NCBI RefSeq assembly: GCF_003382285.1 | Contig: NZ_QTJR01000004.1 | Span: forward strand, 186,001-250,000 | Length of the DNA: 64,000 nt | Direction: 5' to 3' | Origin: Lysobacter soli | GTDB taxonomy: Bacteria > Pseudomonadota > Gammaproteobacteria > Xanthomonadales > Xanthomonadaceae | Part shown: positions 52,052-60,738 of the stretch, piece after piece | How the letters are laid out: each line of letters opens with the position of its first letter | Numbering within the stretch: position 1 is the stretch's first letter | Notes under the pieces: generated by a model | The model's input: only the letters and a program-made list of their open reading frames with translations | Told to the model about the DNA's origin: nothing | Database searches by the model: none | Translations under genes and position numbers: made by a program

Positions 52052-53827
52052 ATGCGCCTTCGCCTCGCCTGCGCCGCGTTCGCACTGCTGATCGCGCAAA
52101 CGGCGACGGCGGTGGAACCGCTTTCGCCGGCGCCCGTGCAGGGCGACGTCGTCGTCGAACCGCTCGCGCTGGATGCCACGTCGTTCGCGCCGCAGGGCAT
52201 GAAGACGACCGTCTACCTCCCGCCGGATTACGCGACGGGCACGCGGCGGTATCCCGTGCTGTACGTCAACGACGGGCAGGATCGCCAGGCGGTGAAGCTG
52301 CGCGAGACGCTGCAGCAACTCATCGTGTCGGGCGACATCCGCGCGCCTATCGTCGTCGCCATCGACATGCCGCCCGACCGCATGGGCGCGTACGGATTGT
52401 CCGATCGCAAGGCCGGCGCGAACCTCGTTGCGAAGACGCGCTACGGCGGCATCGGCACGAACGCGCACGCGTATTCGGAATGGCTGGCGCACACGCTCGT
52501 GCCGGCGATCGACGCGCGCTACCGCACGCGCACCACGCCCGATGCGCGCGCGATCCTGGGCTGGTCGCTCGGCGGGCTGAACGCGTTCAACGTCGGCTGG
52601 CAGTATCCGGAAACCTTCGGCCGCGTCGGCGCGTTCTCGCCGTCGTTCTGGCCGGCATCCGACACCACCGACAACGCCAGCATGCAGCGCACGCGCATGG
52701 CGCAGCACATGGTGGACGCGAGCGAGCCGCGCAACGGCGCGCGCTGGTTCTTCGCCGTGGGCACGGCCGAGGAAGCCGCCGATCGCGACGGCGACGGCAT
52801 CGATGACGCCGTGGACGACACGCGCGACATGCTCGACGGCTGGAACGCCGACAACGGCGGCATGAAGGGCCTGAAGCAGCTCGGCTACAGCACCACCGAC
52901 GACTACGCGGCCAGGCCGACGCGTGCGGACGCGTCGCTTTACCTGTTGCCCGGCGGCAAGCATGAACAGGCGGCGTGGGCGCGGATGCTGCCGGTGTTCC
53001 TGCGCTGGGCGTATGCGGTGAATGCGCCGGCGCTGCAGGCCACCGGTCGCGTCGACAGCTACCAGGACGTGCCTTCGGCGCACGTTCCCGCGCGCAATGT
53101 CGACGTCTGGCTGCCGCCGTCGTACGCGACGCATCCCAAGCGCCGTTACCCCGTGCTGTACATGCACGACGGCCAGAACCTGTTCGACCCATCGCTGTCG
53201 TTCACCGGCGTCGACTGGGATGTCGACGGCACGATGACGAAGCTCATCGACGCCCATCGCGTGCGCGAGGCCATCGTCGTGGCGATCTCCAACACGCCGC
53301 TTCGCTCGAACGAATACTGGCCCGCGAAAGCCATTCCCGCCGACGTGATTTCGCCTGAACAGCGCGCGCAGCTGCTGTCGGACGGCTACCTGCGTTTCAT
53401 CGTCGACGAACTCAAGCCGGCGATCGACGCGGCGTATCGCACGAAGCCCTCGCGCGAGGACACGCTGGTGATGGGCTCCAGCCTGGGCGGCCTGATATCC
53501 GCCTATGCGATGAGCGAATACCCGGACGTGTTCGGCGCGGCCGGCGGACTGTCGACGCACTGGCCCGCCAATGACGGCGCGGTGATCGATTACCTCGCCG
53601 CACACCTGCCCGCGCGACGCACGCACCGGTTCTATTTCGACCACGGCACGGCGACGCTCGACGCGAGCTACGCGCCCTACCAGCAGCGCATGGACGCCGT
53701 CCTGCGCGAGGCGGGATGGCGCGAAGGCCGCGACTTCATGAGCCGCGAATTCCCCGGCGCAGAGCACAACGAGCGCGCCTGGCGCGACCGGCTCGACGTA
53801 CCGCTGCAGTTCCTGCTCGGCCGCTGA
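52052..53827 (+). CDS. Secreted protein with two tandem esterase domains
   Basis: A 591-residue precursor, signal peptide about 1-20 (ALLIAQTATA). It contains two complete alpha/beta-hydrolase domains of the esterase D/Fes-like type. Domain 1 has YPVLYVNDGQD and GWSLGG (Ser172); domain 2 has YPVLYMHDGQNLFD and GSSLGG (Ser477), with a final GAEHNERAW His. The two share phrases (RRYPVLY.HDGQ) and likely arose by duplication. Between them is DRDGDGIDDAVDD, a calcium-loop-like stretch. It probably removes acyl groups from carbohydrates in the periplasm. It is 6 bp behind the alpha-glucosidase gene. Confidence 0.88.
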   Translation: MRLRLACAAFALLIAQTATAVEPLSPAPVQGDVVVEPLALDATSFAPQGMKTTVYLPPDYATGTRRYPVLYVNDGQDRQAVKLRETLQQLIVSGDIRAPIVVAIDMPPDRMGAYGLSDRKAGANLVAKTRYGGIGTNAHAYSEWLAHTLVPAIDARYRTRTTPDARAILGWSLGGLNAFNVGWQYPETFGRVGAFSPSFWPASDTTDNASMQRTRMAQHMVDASEPRNGARWFFAVGTAEEAADRDGDGIDDAVDDTRDMLDGWNADNGGMKGLKQLGYSTTDDYAARPTRADASLYLLPGGKHEQAAWARMLPVFLRWAYAVNAPALQATGRVDSYQDVPSAHVPARNVDVWLPPSYATHPKRRYPVLYMHDGQNLFDPSLSFTGVDWDVDGTMTKLIDAHRVREAIVVAISNTPLRSNEYWPAKAIPADVISPEQRAQLLSDGYLRFIVDELKPAIDAAYRTKPSREDTLVMGSSLGGLISAYAMSEYPDVFGAAGGLSTHWPANDGAVIDYLAAHLPARRTHRFYFDHGTATLDASYAPYQQRMDAVLREAGWREGRDFMSREFPGAEHNERAWRDRLDVPLQFLLGR

Positions 53828-53925
53828 CGGACCAGCGCCCAACACCCGCTCCCGCCACGCACGGCGGGCGGAGTTCCGTGCGCCGGGAAAACGCTTGCAT
53901 GCGGTTTTACCCGCGCATACAGCCG

Positions 53926-53940
53926 ATGAATACGTATGCA
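53926..53940. promoter_or_regulatory. Predicted LacI-type operator, copy 2
   Basis: ATGAATACGTATGCA, the exact reverse complement of the element at 50250-50264, 162 bp before the TonB-dependent receptor start. No other exact copy was noticed in the window. Confidence 0.75.
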
Positions 53941-53976
53941 AAGGAATTTGTGCAGCGATGGGCCGAACTACCATCG

Positions 53977-54000
53977 CCGCTACGTCCTGAGCGGTTTTTT
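53977..54000 (+). terminator. Weak terminator-like hairpin in the receptor leader
   Basis: CCGCT (53977-53981) and AGCGG (53990-53994) form a 5-bp stem followed by TTTTTTC. It lies between operator copy 2 and the receptor start, or could end the esterase transcript. The stem is short, so confidence is low. Confidence 0.35.
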
Positions 54001-54101
54001 CTTGCCGACTCTGGCGCGGGCTCCCGGCGAGCGCGGCATCCGTCGCGACGTACGCGGGCCGACACACAACGATTAGAAACCGGATTCGAGAGGGAGGGGA
54101 G

Positions 54102-56867
54102 ATGCAACTCAAGCGCAATCTGCTGAGCGTGGCGCTCGCGTCGGCAACGATGCTGGTCGCCGCCGGCGCGCAGGCCCAGGTGGCCACGCAATCGCCGCAA
54201 GGCGAGCCGTCGCGTACGGATGAAACCAGGACGCTCGATTCGGTCGTCGTCACCGGCATCCGCGCCGGCATCGAGACCTCGATCGACACCAAGAAGGAAT
54301 CGACCTCGATCGTCGAAGCCGTGTCGGCCGAAGACATCGGCAAGCTGCCGGACGTGAGCATCGCCGAATCCATCGCCCGCCTGCCCGGCCTGTCCGCGCA
54401 GCGCGTGGGCGGTCGCGCCCAGGTGATCAGCGTGCGCGGCCTGTCGCCCGACTTCGCCACCACGCTGCTCAACGGCCGCGAGATGGTGTCCACCGGCGAC
54501 AACCGCAGCGTCGAGTTCGACCAGTATCCCGCCGAGCTGATGAGCGGCGTGACCGTGTACAAGACGCCCGATGCCGGCCTCGTTGGCCAAGGCCTGTCGG
54601 GCACGATCGACATGCGTACCGTGCGTCCGCTCGACTACGACAAGCCGGTGATCGCCGTGAGCGGCCGCTACCAGCGCAATTCGCTGGGCGATGCCGCCAA
54701 CGCCGACGGCGACGGCAACCGCATCAACGCCAGCTACATCGGCCAGTTCATGGACCGCACGCTGGGCTTCTCGATCGGCTATTCGCATACCGAACTGCCG
54801 ATCCAGGAAAACCAGGTCGGCCTGTACGAGCCGTGGAGCCAGACCAACACCACCGATCGCGTGCGTAATGGCGTGCCGTCGGGCGTGTACTTCTCCGACG
54901 GCATCAAGGCGCTGCGCCGCACCGGCGAGATCGAGCGCGATGCCGTGATGGCGACGGTGCAGTACCGTCCGTCGAACGACTGGACCAGCACGCTCGACCT
55001 GTTCCACACCAAGGCCGACCAGGAAGACACCGCCAACCAGTTCGAAGTGAACCTGGGCGGCTACAACGGCGGTTTCGATCCGGTGCCGGTGATGGTCAAT
55101 CCGCAGGTGAACAGCGACGGCACGTTCACCGGCGGCACGATCCTGAACGTCTATCCGCTGGTGCGCGGCATGTACCGCAAGCGCGAGGACAAGATTGACG
55201 CGTTCGGTTGGGCGAACGACTTCAACGTCGGCCTGGCCCGCGTGAAGGCCGACATCGGCTGGTCGCGCGCCGAACGCGAGGAACTGCTGCTGGAGAACAA
55301 CACGCAGCAGATCCCGCGTCCGCAGCTGGACAACCTCGGCCTTGCGTACAACAGCGACGGTTTCTCGTGGCTGGTGCCGGGTCGCGATTACTCCAATCCG
55401 GAAACGCTGTTCCTCACCAACACGATCTACGGCTCCGGCTACGGCAAGGTGCCGCGCGTCGAGGATGAGCTGAAGACCTACACGCTCGCCGCCGCGCTGC
55501 CCGCGCCGCAGTTCGCCAGCGGCTTCCTGTCGGACATCGACGTCGGCATCAACTACGCCGATCGCGAGAAGCAGAAGACCCAGCCGGAAGGCAACATCAA
55601 CCTGGGCGCGCAGGGCGATACCGCCATCGCGCGCGACCTGCAGTACGGGCTGGTGAACCTGGGCTTCGCGGGCATGGGCTACATCCCGGCGTGGAACGTG
55701 CCGGCGGCGGTTTCGCGCTACATGAGCTTCGAGCCGGTGGACAACCTGTCCTACCTGATCCCGAAGGCATGGACGGTCGACGAGAAGCTCACCACTGGCT
55801 ACATCAAGGGCAACATCGACACCGAGTGGGGTTCGGTCGGCGTGCGCGGCAACGTCGGCGTGCAGATCCAGCACGCGGACCAGTCCTCGCGCGCGAACTT
55901 CTGGGATTCCACGCAGCCCCCGGGCAGCGAGGTCCAGCCGTACGAGAACGGCAAGACCTACACCGACTACCTGCCGAGCATGAACCTCGCGTTCCTGTTC
56001 CCGCACGACCAGACGCTGCGCATGGCGCTCGCGCGCCAGGTGGCGCGTCCGCGCGTGGACCAGCTGCGTGCATCGCTGGAGTTCGGCGTCGACACCAGCA
56101 CCGGTCGTCCGGGCGCGAGCGGCGGCAACCCGGAACTGGATCCGTGGCGCGCCAACGCGTTCGACATCTCGTACGAGAAGTACTTCGGTACCAAGGCCTA
56201 CGTGGCCGCGGCGTACTTCTACAAGGACCTGCGCAGCTACATCTACACGCAGACCAACGACAGCTACGACTTCTCGGCGTTCGTTGCCGACTACGTGCCG
56301 GGCCCGAACGAGCCGCCGACGCAGACCATCGGCAACTTCACCGCGCCGTACAACGGCAAGGGCGGCAAGCTGCAGGGCATCGAGCTGAGCGCGTCGCTGC
56401 CGCTGGACATGCTGTGGGCGCCGCTGGAAGGCTTCGGCATCGTCGCCAGCGCGAGCTTCAACGACAGCGACATCGAGATCCTGGATCCGGAAAGCGCCAG
56501 CAGCGTGGGTAGCGATCCGATCAGCCTGCCGGGCCTGTCGGACGAGGTGTACAACTTCACCGCGTACTACGAGCGCGCCGGCTTCGAAGCCCGCGTGAGC
56601 CAGCGCAAGCGTTCGGACTTCATCGGCGAGATCGGCAACTTCGACGGCAACCGCACGCTGCGCTACGTCGTGGGCGAGGACCAGCTGGACGCGCAGATCA
56701 GCTACAGCTTCGGCGAGGCGAGCAGCCTGGCCGGCCTGACGCTGCTGTTCGAAGCCAGCAACCTCACCAACTCGCCGTACCAGACCTACGCCGGCACGAA
56801 GGATCGCCCGCTGGAGTACATCGAGTGGGGCCGCACCTACCTGATCGGCGCGAACTACAAGTTCTAA
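54102..56867 (+). CDS. TonB-dependent receptor for carbohydrate uptake
   Basis: A 921-residue outer-membrane receptor of the xanthomonad/Caulobacter carbohydrate type. The signal peptide ends near AGAQAQ; TonB-box-like TLDSVVVTGIRAGI follows. The plug has AESIARLPGLSAQRVGGRAQVISVRGLSPDFATTLLNGRE and FDQYPAELMSGVTVYKTP, and the barrel ends in YLIGANYKF with terminal Phe. This plug form is shared with the maltodextrin receptor MalA of Caulobacter. Start ATG 54102 follows GGGAGGGGAG. Position behind the predicted operator and the alpha-glucan genes makes malto-oligosaccharides the likely ligand. A strong terminator follows. Confidence 0.93.
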   Translation: MQLKRNLLSVALASATMLVAAGAQAQVATQSPQGEPSRTDETRTLDSVVVTGIRAGIETSIDTKKESTSIVEAVSAEDIGKLPDVSIAESIARLPGLSAQRVGGRAQVISVRGLSPDFATTLLNGREMVSTGDNRSVEFDQYPAELMSGVTVYKTPDAGLVGQGLSGTIDMRTVRPLDYDKPVIAVSGRYQRNSLGDAANADGDGNRINASYIGQFMDRTLGFSIGYSHTELPIQENQVGLYEPWSQTNTTDRVRNGVPSGVYFSDGIKALRRTGEIERDAVMATVQYRPSNDWTSTLDLFHTKADQEDTANQFEVNLGGYNGGFDPVPVMVNPQVNSDGTFTGGTILNVYPLVRGMYRKREDKIDAFGWANDFNVGLARVKADIGWSRAEREELLLENNTQQIPRPQLDNLGLAYNSDGFSWLVPGRDYSNPETLFLTNTIYGSGYGKVPRVEDELKTYTLAAALPAPQFASGFLSDIDVGINYADREKQKTQPEGNINLGAQGDTAIARDLQYGLVNLGFAGMGYIPAWNVPAAVSRYMSFEPVDNLSYLIPKAWTVDEKLTTGYIKGNIDTEWGSVGVRGNVGVQIQHADQSSRANFWDSTQPPGSEVQPYENGKTYTDYLPSMNLAFLFPHDQTLRMALARQVARPRVDQLRASLEFGVDTSTGRPGASGGNPELDPWRANAFDISYEKYFGTKAYVAAAYFYKDLRSYIYTQTNDSYDFSAFVADYVPGPNEPPTQTIGNFTAPYNGKGGKLQGIELSASLPLDMLWAPLEGFGIVASASFNDSDIEILDPESASSVGSDPISLPGLSDEVYNFTAYYERAGFEARVSQRKRSDFIGEIGNFDGNRTLRYVVGEDQLDAQISYSFGEASSLAGLTLLFEASNLTNSPYQTYAGTKDRPLEYIEWGRTYLIGANYKF

Positions 56868-56890
56868 GCCGCCCTCCCGCGGTGCTTCGC

Positions 56891-56928
56891 AAACCCCCGC
56901 CGGTGCATCGGCGGGGGTTTTGTTTTTT
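56891..56928 (+). terminator. Intrinsic terminator of the carbohydrate receptor gene
   Basis: CCCCCGCCG and CGGCGGGGG pair around a GTGCAT loop at 56894-56917, followed by TTTTGTTTTTT. It ends the alpha-glucan locus. Confidence 0.92.
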
Positions 56929-56931
56929 GGG

Positions 56932-57252
56932 GATTCGGGATTCGCAGGAGCGTGTCCGAAGTCGTCATCCCGGCGAAGGCCGGGATCCAGGCCCGCGGCT
57001 TTCGGGCACTCCCTTCTTGTTGAACCACGTCACCGTCATTCCAGCGAAAGCTGGAATCCATCCTGCTTCTGCGCCTGAAGCCCGTCGCGCAACAACGCGC
57101 AGCACTGTGCGGGAAGGTTCGTTCACCGATACGGCTTCGTTGCCCCTCACCCCAACCCCTCTCCCGATGGGAGAGGGGCTTAGGCGTACGCGCCCGCCAT
57201 CGGGTACCCAAAAATTACGGGCCCGGCTCCCGGCCTTCGCCGGGGTGACGGC
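56932..57252. repeat. Composite repeat block: heptamer remnant, family B and family A
   Basis: The 437-bp gap 56868-57304 holds no credible gene. Two GATTCGG units (56932-56945) lead into GCAGGAGCGTGTCCGAAG and a family-B hairpin (about 56966-57000), the same order as after grxD. Another B hairpin with CCAGCGAAAGCTGG is at about 57038-57061, an inverted family-A copy at 57144-57180 and a B copy at about 57220-57252. Confidence 0.8.
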
Positions 57253-57304
57253 GCAGGTGCTTGCCGGCGAACGCGCATCAACCACCAGCGTCCGCGCCAG
57301 ATCG

Positions 57305-57925
57305 CTAGACCGACAACCCCAGCCATCCCGCGACCACCGCCCGCGCCTCGTCCACGCCCTGCTTGGACTCGCCCGAGAACGCCTGCACGCTGACCGTGTC
57401 GCCGAACGCGCTGAACAGCTCGCGCTTCACCGTATGCAGCGCCTGCGACTGCTGCCCGCGACCGAGCTTGTCGGCCTTGGTCAGCAGCGCGTGCGCCGGC
57501 AGTCCGCGTTCTACCGCGTAGCCGAGCATCTGGCGGTCGTAGTCCTTGAGCGGATGGCGGATGTCCATCACCACCACCAGGCCCTTGAGCGCCTCGCGCG
57601 TGCGGAAATACTGGTCGATGAAGGCCTGCCAGTGCGCCTGCAGGTCCTGCGGCACCTTCGCGTAGCCGTAGCCGGGCAAATCGACGAGGTATCGCGGCGG
57701 CTCCACCTCGGGCGGCGTCATGTCGAAGAACACCAGCTGCTGCGTGCGGCCGGGCGTCTTGGAGACACGGGCCAGCGCGTTCTGCTGGCAAAGCGCGTTG
57801 AGCGCACTGGACTTGCCCGCGTTGGAGCGGCCGGCGAAGGCGACCTCGAAGGCGCCATCGGGCGGGAGCTGCTTGTGGTTGTGCGCCGACAGCAGATAGC
57901 GGGCGCGGACGAAGGGATTGGCCAT
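57305..57925 (-). CDS. engB: Ribosome biogenesis GTP-binding protein EngB (YihA/YsxC)
   Basis: A 206-residue TrmE-Era-EngA-type GTPase needed for 50S subunit assembly. The Walker A motif is AGRSNAGKSS (31-40), G3 is DLPGYGYAKV, and G4 is TKADKLGRG; KTPGRTQQL is the switch I region. Length is normal. Start ATG 57925 (MANPFVRARYLLSAH) fits the family. It is divergent from cytochrome c4, an arrangement familiar from other gammaproteobacteria. Confidence 0.96.
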   Translation of the reverse strand: MANPFVRARYLLSAHNHKQLPPDGAFEVAFAGRSNAGKSSALNALCQQNALARVSKTPGRTQQLVFFDMTPPEVEPPRYLVDLPGYGYAKVPQDLQAHWQAFIDQYFRTREALKGLVVVMDIRHPLKDYDRQMLGYAVERGLPAHALLTKADKLGRGQQSQALHTVKRELFSAFGDTVSVQAFSGESKQGVDEARAVVAGWLGLSV

Positions 57926-58129
57926 CGCATAAGGATCGCACGGCGCGCGCGAAACCCCGCCGCGGATGTGTGCAGGGACCGCGAATGCGCCGTCGATCGC
58001 GTCAAACCGACGACTGCGGCCGCTTTCGGCACGCATCGCGCGTTGACCGCCCCTGAACGCCCGACGATAATTCCGCGGTTCCGGCGTCCGCCCGGCGGTC
58101 GCCTCATCTGTGTTCCGGAGCCCAGCTAC

Positions 58130-59005
58130 ATGAGCCAAGCCCGCATCCTCGGCATTGTCGGCGTCGTCGCACTCGCGGCCGCCGCCGTTGCCTATGCCCA
58201 GACCACCGTCACCCCGGTCCCGAACAACGCGCCCGTCCAGCAGGCGCCGCTGAACACCGCGCCGGAAAAGACCGTGTGGGGCGATGCGAAGGCCGGCGCG
58301 ACCAAGGCGGGCACCTGCGCCGCGTGCCACGGCCTGGACGGCAATCCGACCGATCCGCAGTACCCGCGCCTGGCCGGCCAGAGCGAGCGCTACATCGCCA
58401 ACCAGATCCACCTGTTCAAGACCGGCGAGCGCAACACCGGCATGGCCGCGGTGATGAAGCCGTTCGCCGATGCGCTGTCGGCGCAGGACGCGCGCGACAT
58501 CGGCGCCTACTTCGCCACGCAGAAGGCCGGCGCCGGCGTCGCCGACGACACGGCCGTCGCCACCGGCGCGAATGCCGGCAAGAAGTACTTCGAGATCGGC
58601 CAGCAGCTGTTCCGTTCGGGCGACGCGGCGCGCGGCATCCCGGCGTGCATGGCGTGCCACGGCCCGGACGGCGCCGGCAACCCCGGCCCGGCCTACCCGC
58701 ACATCGCCGGCCAGCAGGCGCCGTACACGCAGCGCCGCCTGGAGGAATACCGCGCCGGCACGACCGTTCAGCGCGACGCGCACCTGTTCAACATCATGGC
58801 CGCCGTCGCCAAGCAGCTGACCGACGAGGAAATCGGTTCGCTGTCGAGCTACCTGCAGGGCCTGCACCCGAGCCGCGACGACGTCGCCGTCGCCAACGCT
58901 CCGGCCGCTCCGGCTCCGGCCGCTGCCCCGGCCGCGCCGGCTCCGGCACCCGCGCCGGCACCGGCTGCTCCGGCGACGCCGGCCGAGCCGACCACCGGCT
59001 CCTGA
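58130..59005 (+). CDS. Diheme cytochrome c4
   Basis: A 291-residue precursor with a signal peptide (about 1-23) and two class I cytochrome domains. Heme-binding motifs are CAACH (63-67) and CMACH (173-177); Met ligands are likely in GMAAVMKPFAD and LFNIMAAVAKQL. Unlike typical c4 of about 190 mature residues, it ends in an Ala/Pro-rich tail of about 34 residues (from about 258). It shuttles electrons in the periplasm to terminal oxidases. Start ATG 58130. A perfect 12-bp terminator follows at 59062. Confidence 0.93.
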   Translation: MSQARILGIVGVVALAAAAVAYAQTTVTPVPNNAPVQQAPLNTAPEKTVWGDAKAGATKAGTCAACHGLDGNPTDPQYPRLAGQSERYIANQIHLFKTGERNTGMAAVMKPFADALSAQDARDIGAYFATQKAGAGVADDTAVATGANAGKKYFEIGQQLFRSGDAARGIPACMACHGPDGAGNPGPAYPHIAGQQAPYTQRRLEEYRAGTTVQRDAHLFNIMAAVAKQLTDEEIGSLSSYLQGLHPSRDDVAVANAPAAPAPAAAPAAPAPAPAPAPAAPATPAEPTTGS

Positions 59006-59061
59006 TCGGTGAACTTCCGCCGGTGACCGCGGTCCGAGGCGGAACCTTCCAGATCCCTGCT

Positions 59062-59098
59062 GCGCCGGCCGTGTTCCCACGGCCGGCGCTTTAGTTTC
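59062..59098 (+). terminator. Intrinsic terminator of cytochrome c4
   Basis: A perfect 12-bp stem GCGCCGGCCGTG/CACGGCCGGCGC with a TTCC loop, followed by TTTAGTTT. It isolates cytochrome c4 from the dsbA-like genes. Confidence 0.88.
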
Positions 59099-59122
59099 CG
59101 GCCCACCCTTTCGAGAACGCCG

Positions 59123-59788
59123 ATGACCCGCCGCCCGCTGCTCCGTTCGCTGCTCCCATCGCTCCTGGTATTCGTCGCGCTGCTTCCCTTCGCCGCCGCC
59201 GCGGCCACGCCGCAGCCGGCGCTGGTCGAGGGCACGGATTACGAGGTGATCGAAGGGGGCACGCCATTCGCGCCGGTGAAGGGGAAGGTCGAGGTCGTCG
59301 AGGTGTTCGGCTACACCTGCCCGCACTGCGCGCACTTCCAGCCCACGGTGTCGGCCTGGGCGAAGAAGAACGCGAAGGTCGTGAACTTCATTCCGATGGC
59401 GGCGCCGTTCGGCGGCTCGTGGCAGCCCTACGCCCAGGCCTACTACGCCGCGCAGGTCCTGGGCGTGGCGGAGAAGAGCCACGACGCGATGTTCCTGGCG
59501 CTGCACACGGACGGCTCGCTGCCACTGCGCAACGCCACGCCGGGCGAGATCGCGCCGTTCTACACACGTTACGGCGTCGCCCAGGCAAAGTTCCTGGCGA
59601 CCTACGACGGTCCGGACGTCGCCGCCCGCGTCGCCAAGGCAGAACAGTTCATCAAGCGCAGCGGCGTGGAAGGCACGCCGACGCTGGTGATCAACGGCCG
59701 CTACCGCGTGATCGGCCACGACTTCACCGACGTGCTGCGCATCGCCGACCAGCTCGTCGCGCGTGAACGCGACGGCAAAACGCGCTGA
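59123..59788 (+). CDS. dsbA: Thiol:disulfide interchange protein, DsbA-like (1)
   Basis: A 221-residue periplasmic oxidoreductase, signal peptide about 1-27 (LLVFVALLPFAAAA). The thioredoxin-fold active site is FGYTCPHCAHF (Cys66, Cys69), the CPHC of DsbA, and the cis-Pro loop is GVEGTPTLVINGRY. It introduces disulfides into secreted proteins, with reoxidation by DsbB. Start ATG 59123. A second, related gene follows 106 bp downstream. Confidence 0.92.
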   Translation: MTRRPLLRSLLPSLLVFVALLPFAAAAATPQPALVEGTDYEVIEGGTPFAPVKGKVEVVEVFGYTCPHCAHFQPTVSAWAKKNAKVVNFIPMAAPFGGSWQPYAQAYYAAQVLGVAEKSHDAMFLALHTDGSLPLRNATPGEIAPFYTRYGVAQAKFLATYDGPDVAARVAKAEQFIKRSGVEGTPTLVINGRYRVIGHDFTDVLRIADQLVARERDGKTR

Positions 59789-59799
59789 GTCGAGTGTCG

Positions 59800-59824
59800 C
59801 CGGCCGTGCGCGGCCGGTATTCTT
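59800..59824 (+). terminator. Weak terminator between the two dsbA-like genes
   Basis: CCGGCCG (59800-59806) pairs with CGGCCGG (59811-59817) around TGCG, followed by TATTCTT. The short stem and imperfect T-run suggest partial read-through into the second gene. Confidence 0.45.
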
Positions 59825-59894
59825 GGCTGTGCCCCGCCGCGCGGCCCGACGCCGCGCGGCCCCCCGCTTCCCGACCTTTGCGGAGATTGTCTGC

Positions 59895-60722
59895 ATGAAT
59901 TCGCGTCTGCCCCGTCTCGCCGTGGTCCTGACCGGACTGCTGGTCCTGTCCGCCTGCTCCAAGCAGGCTCCGGCCCCAGCCGAGACCGCCGCTCCGGCCG
60001 CTCCGACGGCACCCGCCGCCCCGGCTGAAACCGCGCCGGCCCCGGCTGCACCCGCCACGCCGGCCGAAACCGCCGCCGCTCCGGCCCCAGCGCCCGCCGC
60101 CGAAGCCGCCCCGCCGCAGGGTCCGGCCCCCGTCGCCGGCACCGATTACGTTGAAATCGCCGGCGGCCAGCCCTCCGAGCCCACCGGCGGCAAGATCGAA
60201 GTGGTCGAGGTGTTCGGCTACACCTGCCCGCATTGCGCGCACTTCGAACCGCTGGTCGAAGCGTGGAAGGCCAAGCAGCCGGCCGACGTGAAGTTCATCG
60301 CCCTGGCCGCCCCGTTCGGCGGCTACTGGGAGCCGTATGCCCGCGCGTTCTACACCGCGCAGACCATGGGCGTGCTCGACAAGACGCACGAAGCGGTCTT
60401 CAACGCGATCCACGTCGACAAGGTCCTGCCGGTCCAGCCGCTGCCGACCAACGAGCAGATCGGCTCCTTCTACGCGAAGTACGGCGTCGACGGGAAGCAG
60501 TTCGCCAGCACGATGTCGAGCTTCGCGATCGAAGGAAAGATGAAGCGCGCCGGCCAGTTCATCGCCCGCAGCGGCGTGGATTCGACCCCGACGATGGTGA
60601 TCAACGGCAAGTACAAGGTCACCGGCAAGGGCTTCGAGGACACGCTGCGCATCGCCGATCACCTGATCGCGCAGGAGCGTGCCGCGAAGGGCGGTGCGAC
60701 CAACGCCGGCGGCGCCCAGTAA
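59895..60722 (+). CDS. Thiol:disulfide interchange lipoprotein, DsbA-like (2)
   Basis: A 275-residue precursor. Unlike copy 1 it has a lipobox LVLSACS (Cys21), then a low-complexity Ala/Pro/Glu linker (about 23-80) before a DsbA domain with FGYTCPHCAHFEPL (Cys111, Cys114) and cis-Pro loop GVDSTPTMVINGKY. The linker would hold the catalytic domain away from the membrane. Start ATG 59895. The two copies share the APFGG.W.PYA phrase and are clear paralogues. The gene may serve a specific substrate or membrane-proximal oxidation. Confidence 0.9.
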   Translation: MNSRLPRLAVVLTGLLVLSACSKQAPAPAETAAPAAPTAPAAPAETAPAPAAPATPAETAAAPAPAPAAEAAPPQGPAPVAGTDYVEIAGGQPSEPTGGKIEVVEVFGYTCPHCAHFEPLVEAWKAKQPADVKFIALAAPFGGYWEPYARAFYTAQTMGVLDKTHEAVFNAIHVDKVLPVQPLPTNEQIGSFYAKYGVDGKQFASTMSSFAIEGKMKRAGQFIARSGVDSTPTMVINGKYKVTGKGFEDTLRIADHLIAQERAAKGGATNAGGAQ

Positions 60723-60738
60723 GCCTCCGCACGATCGA

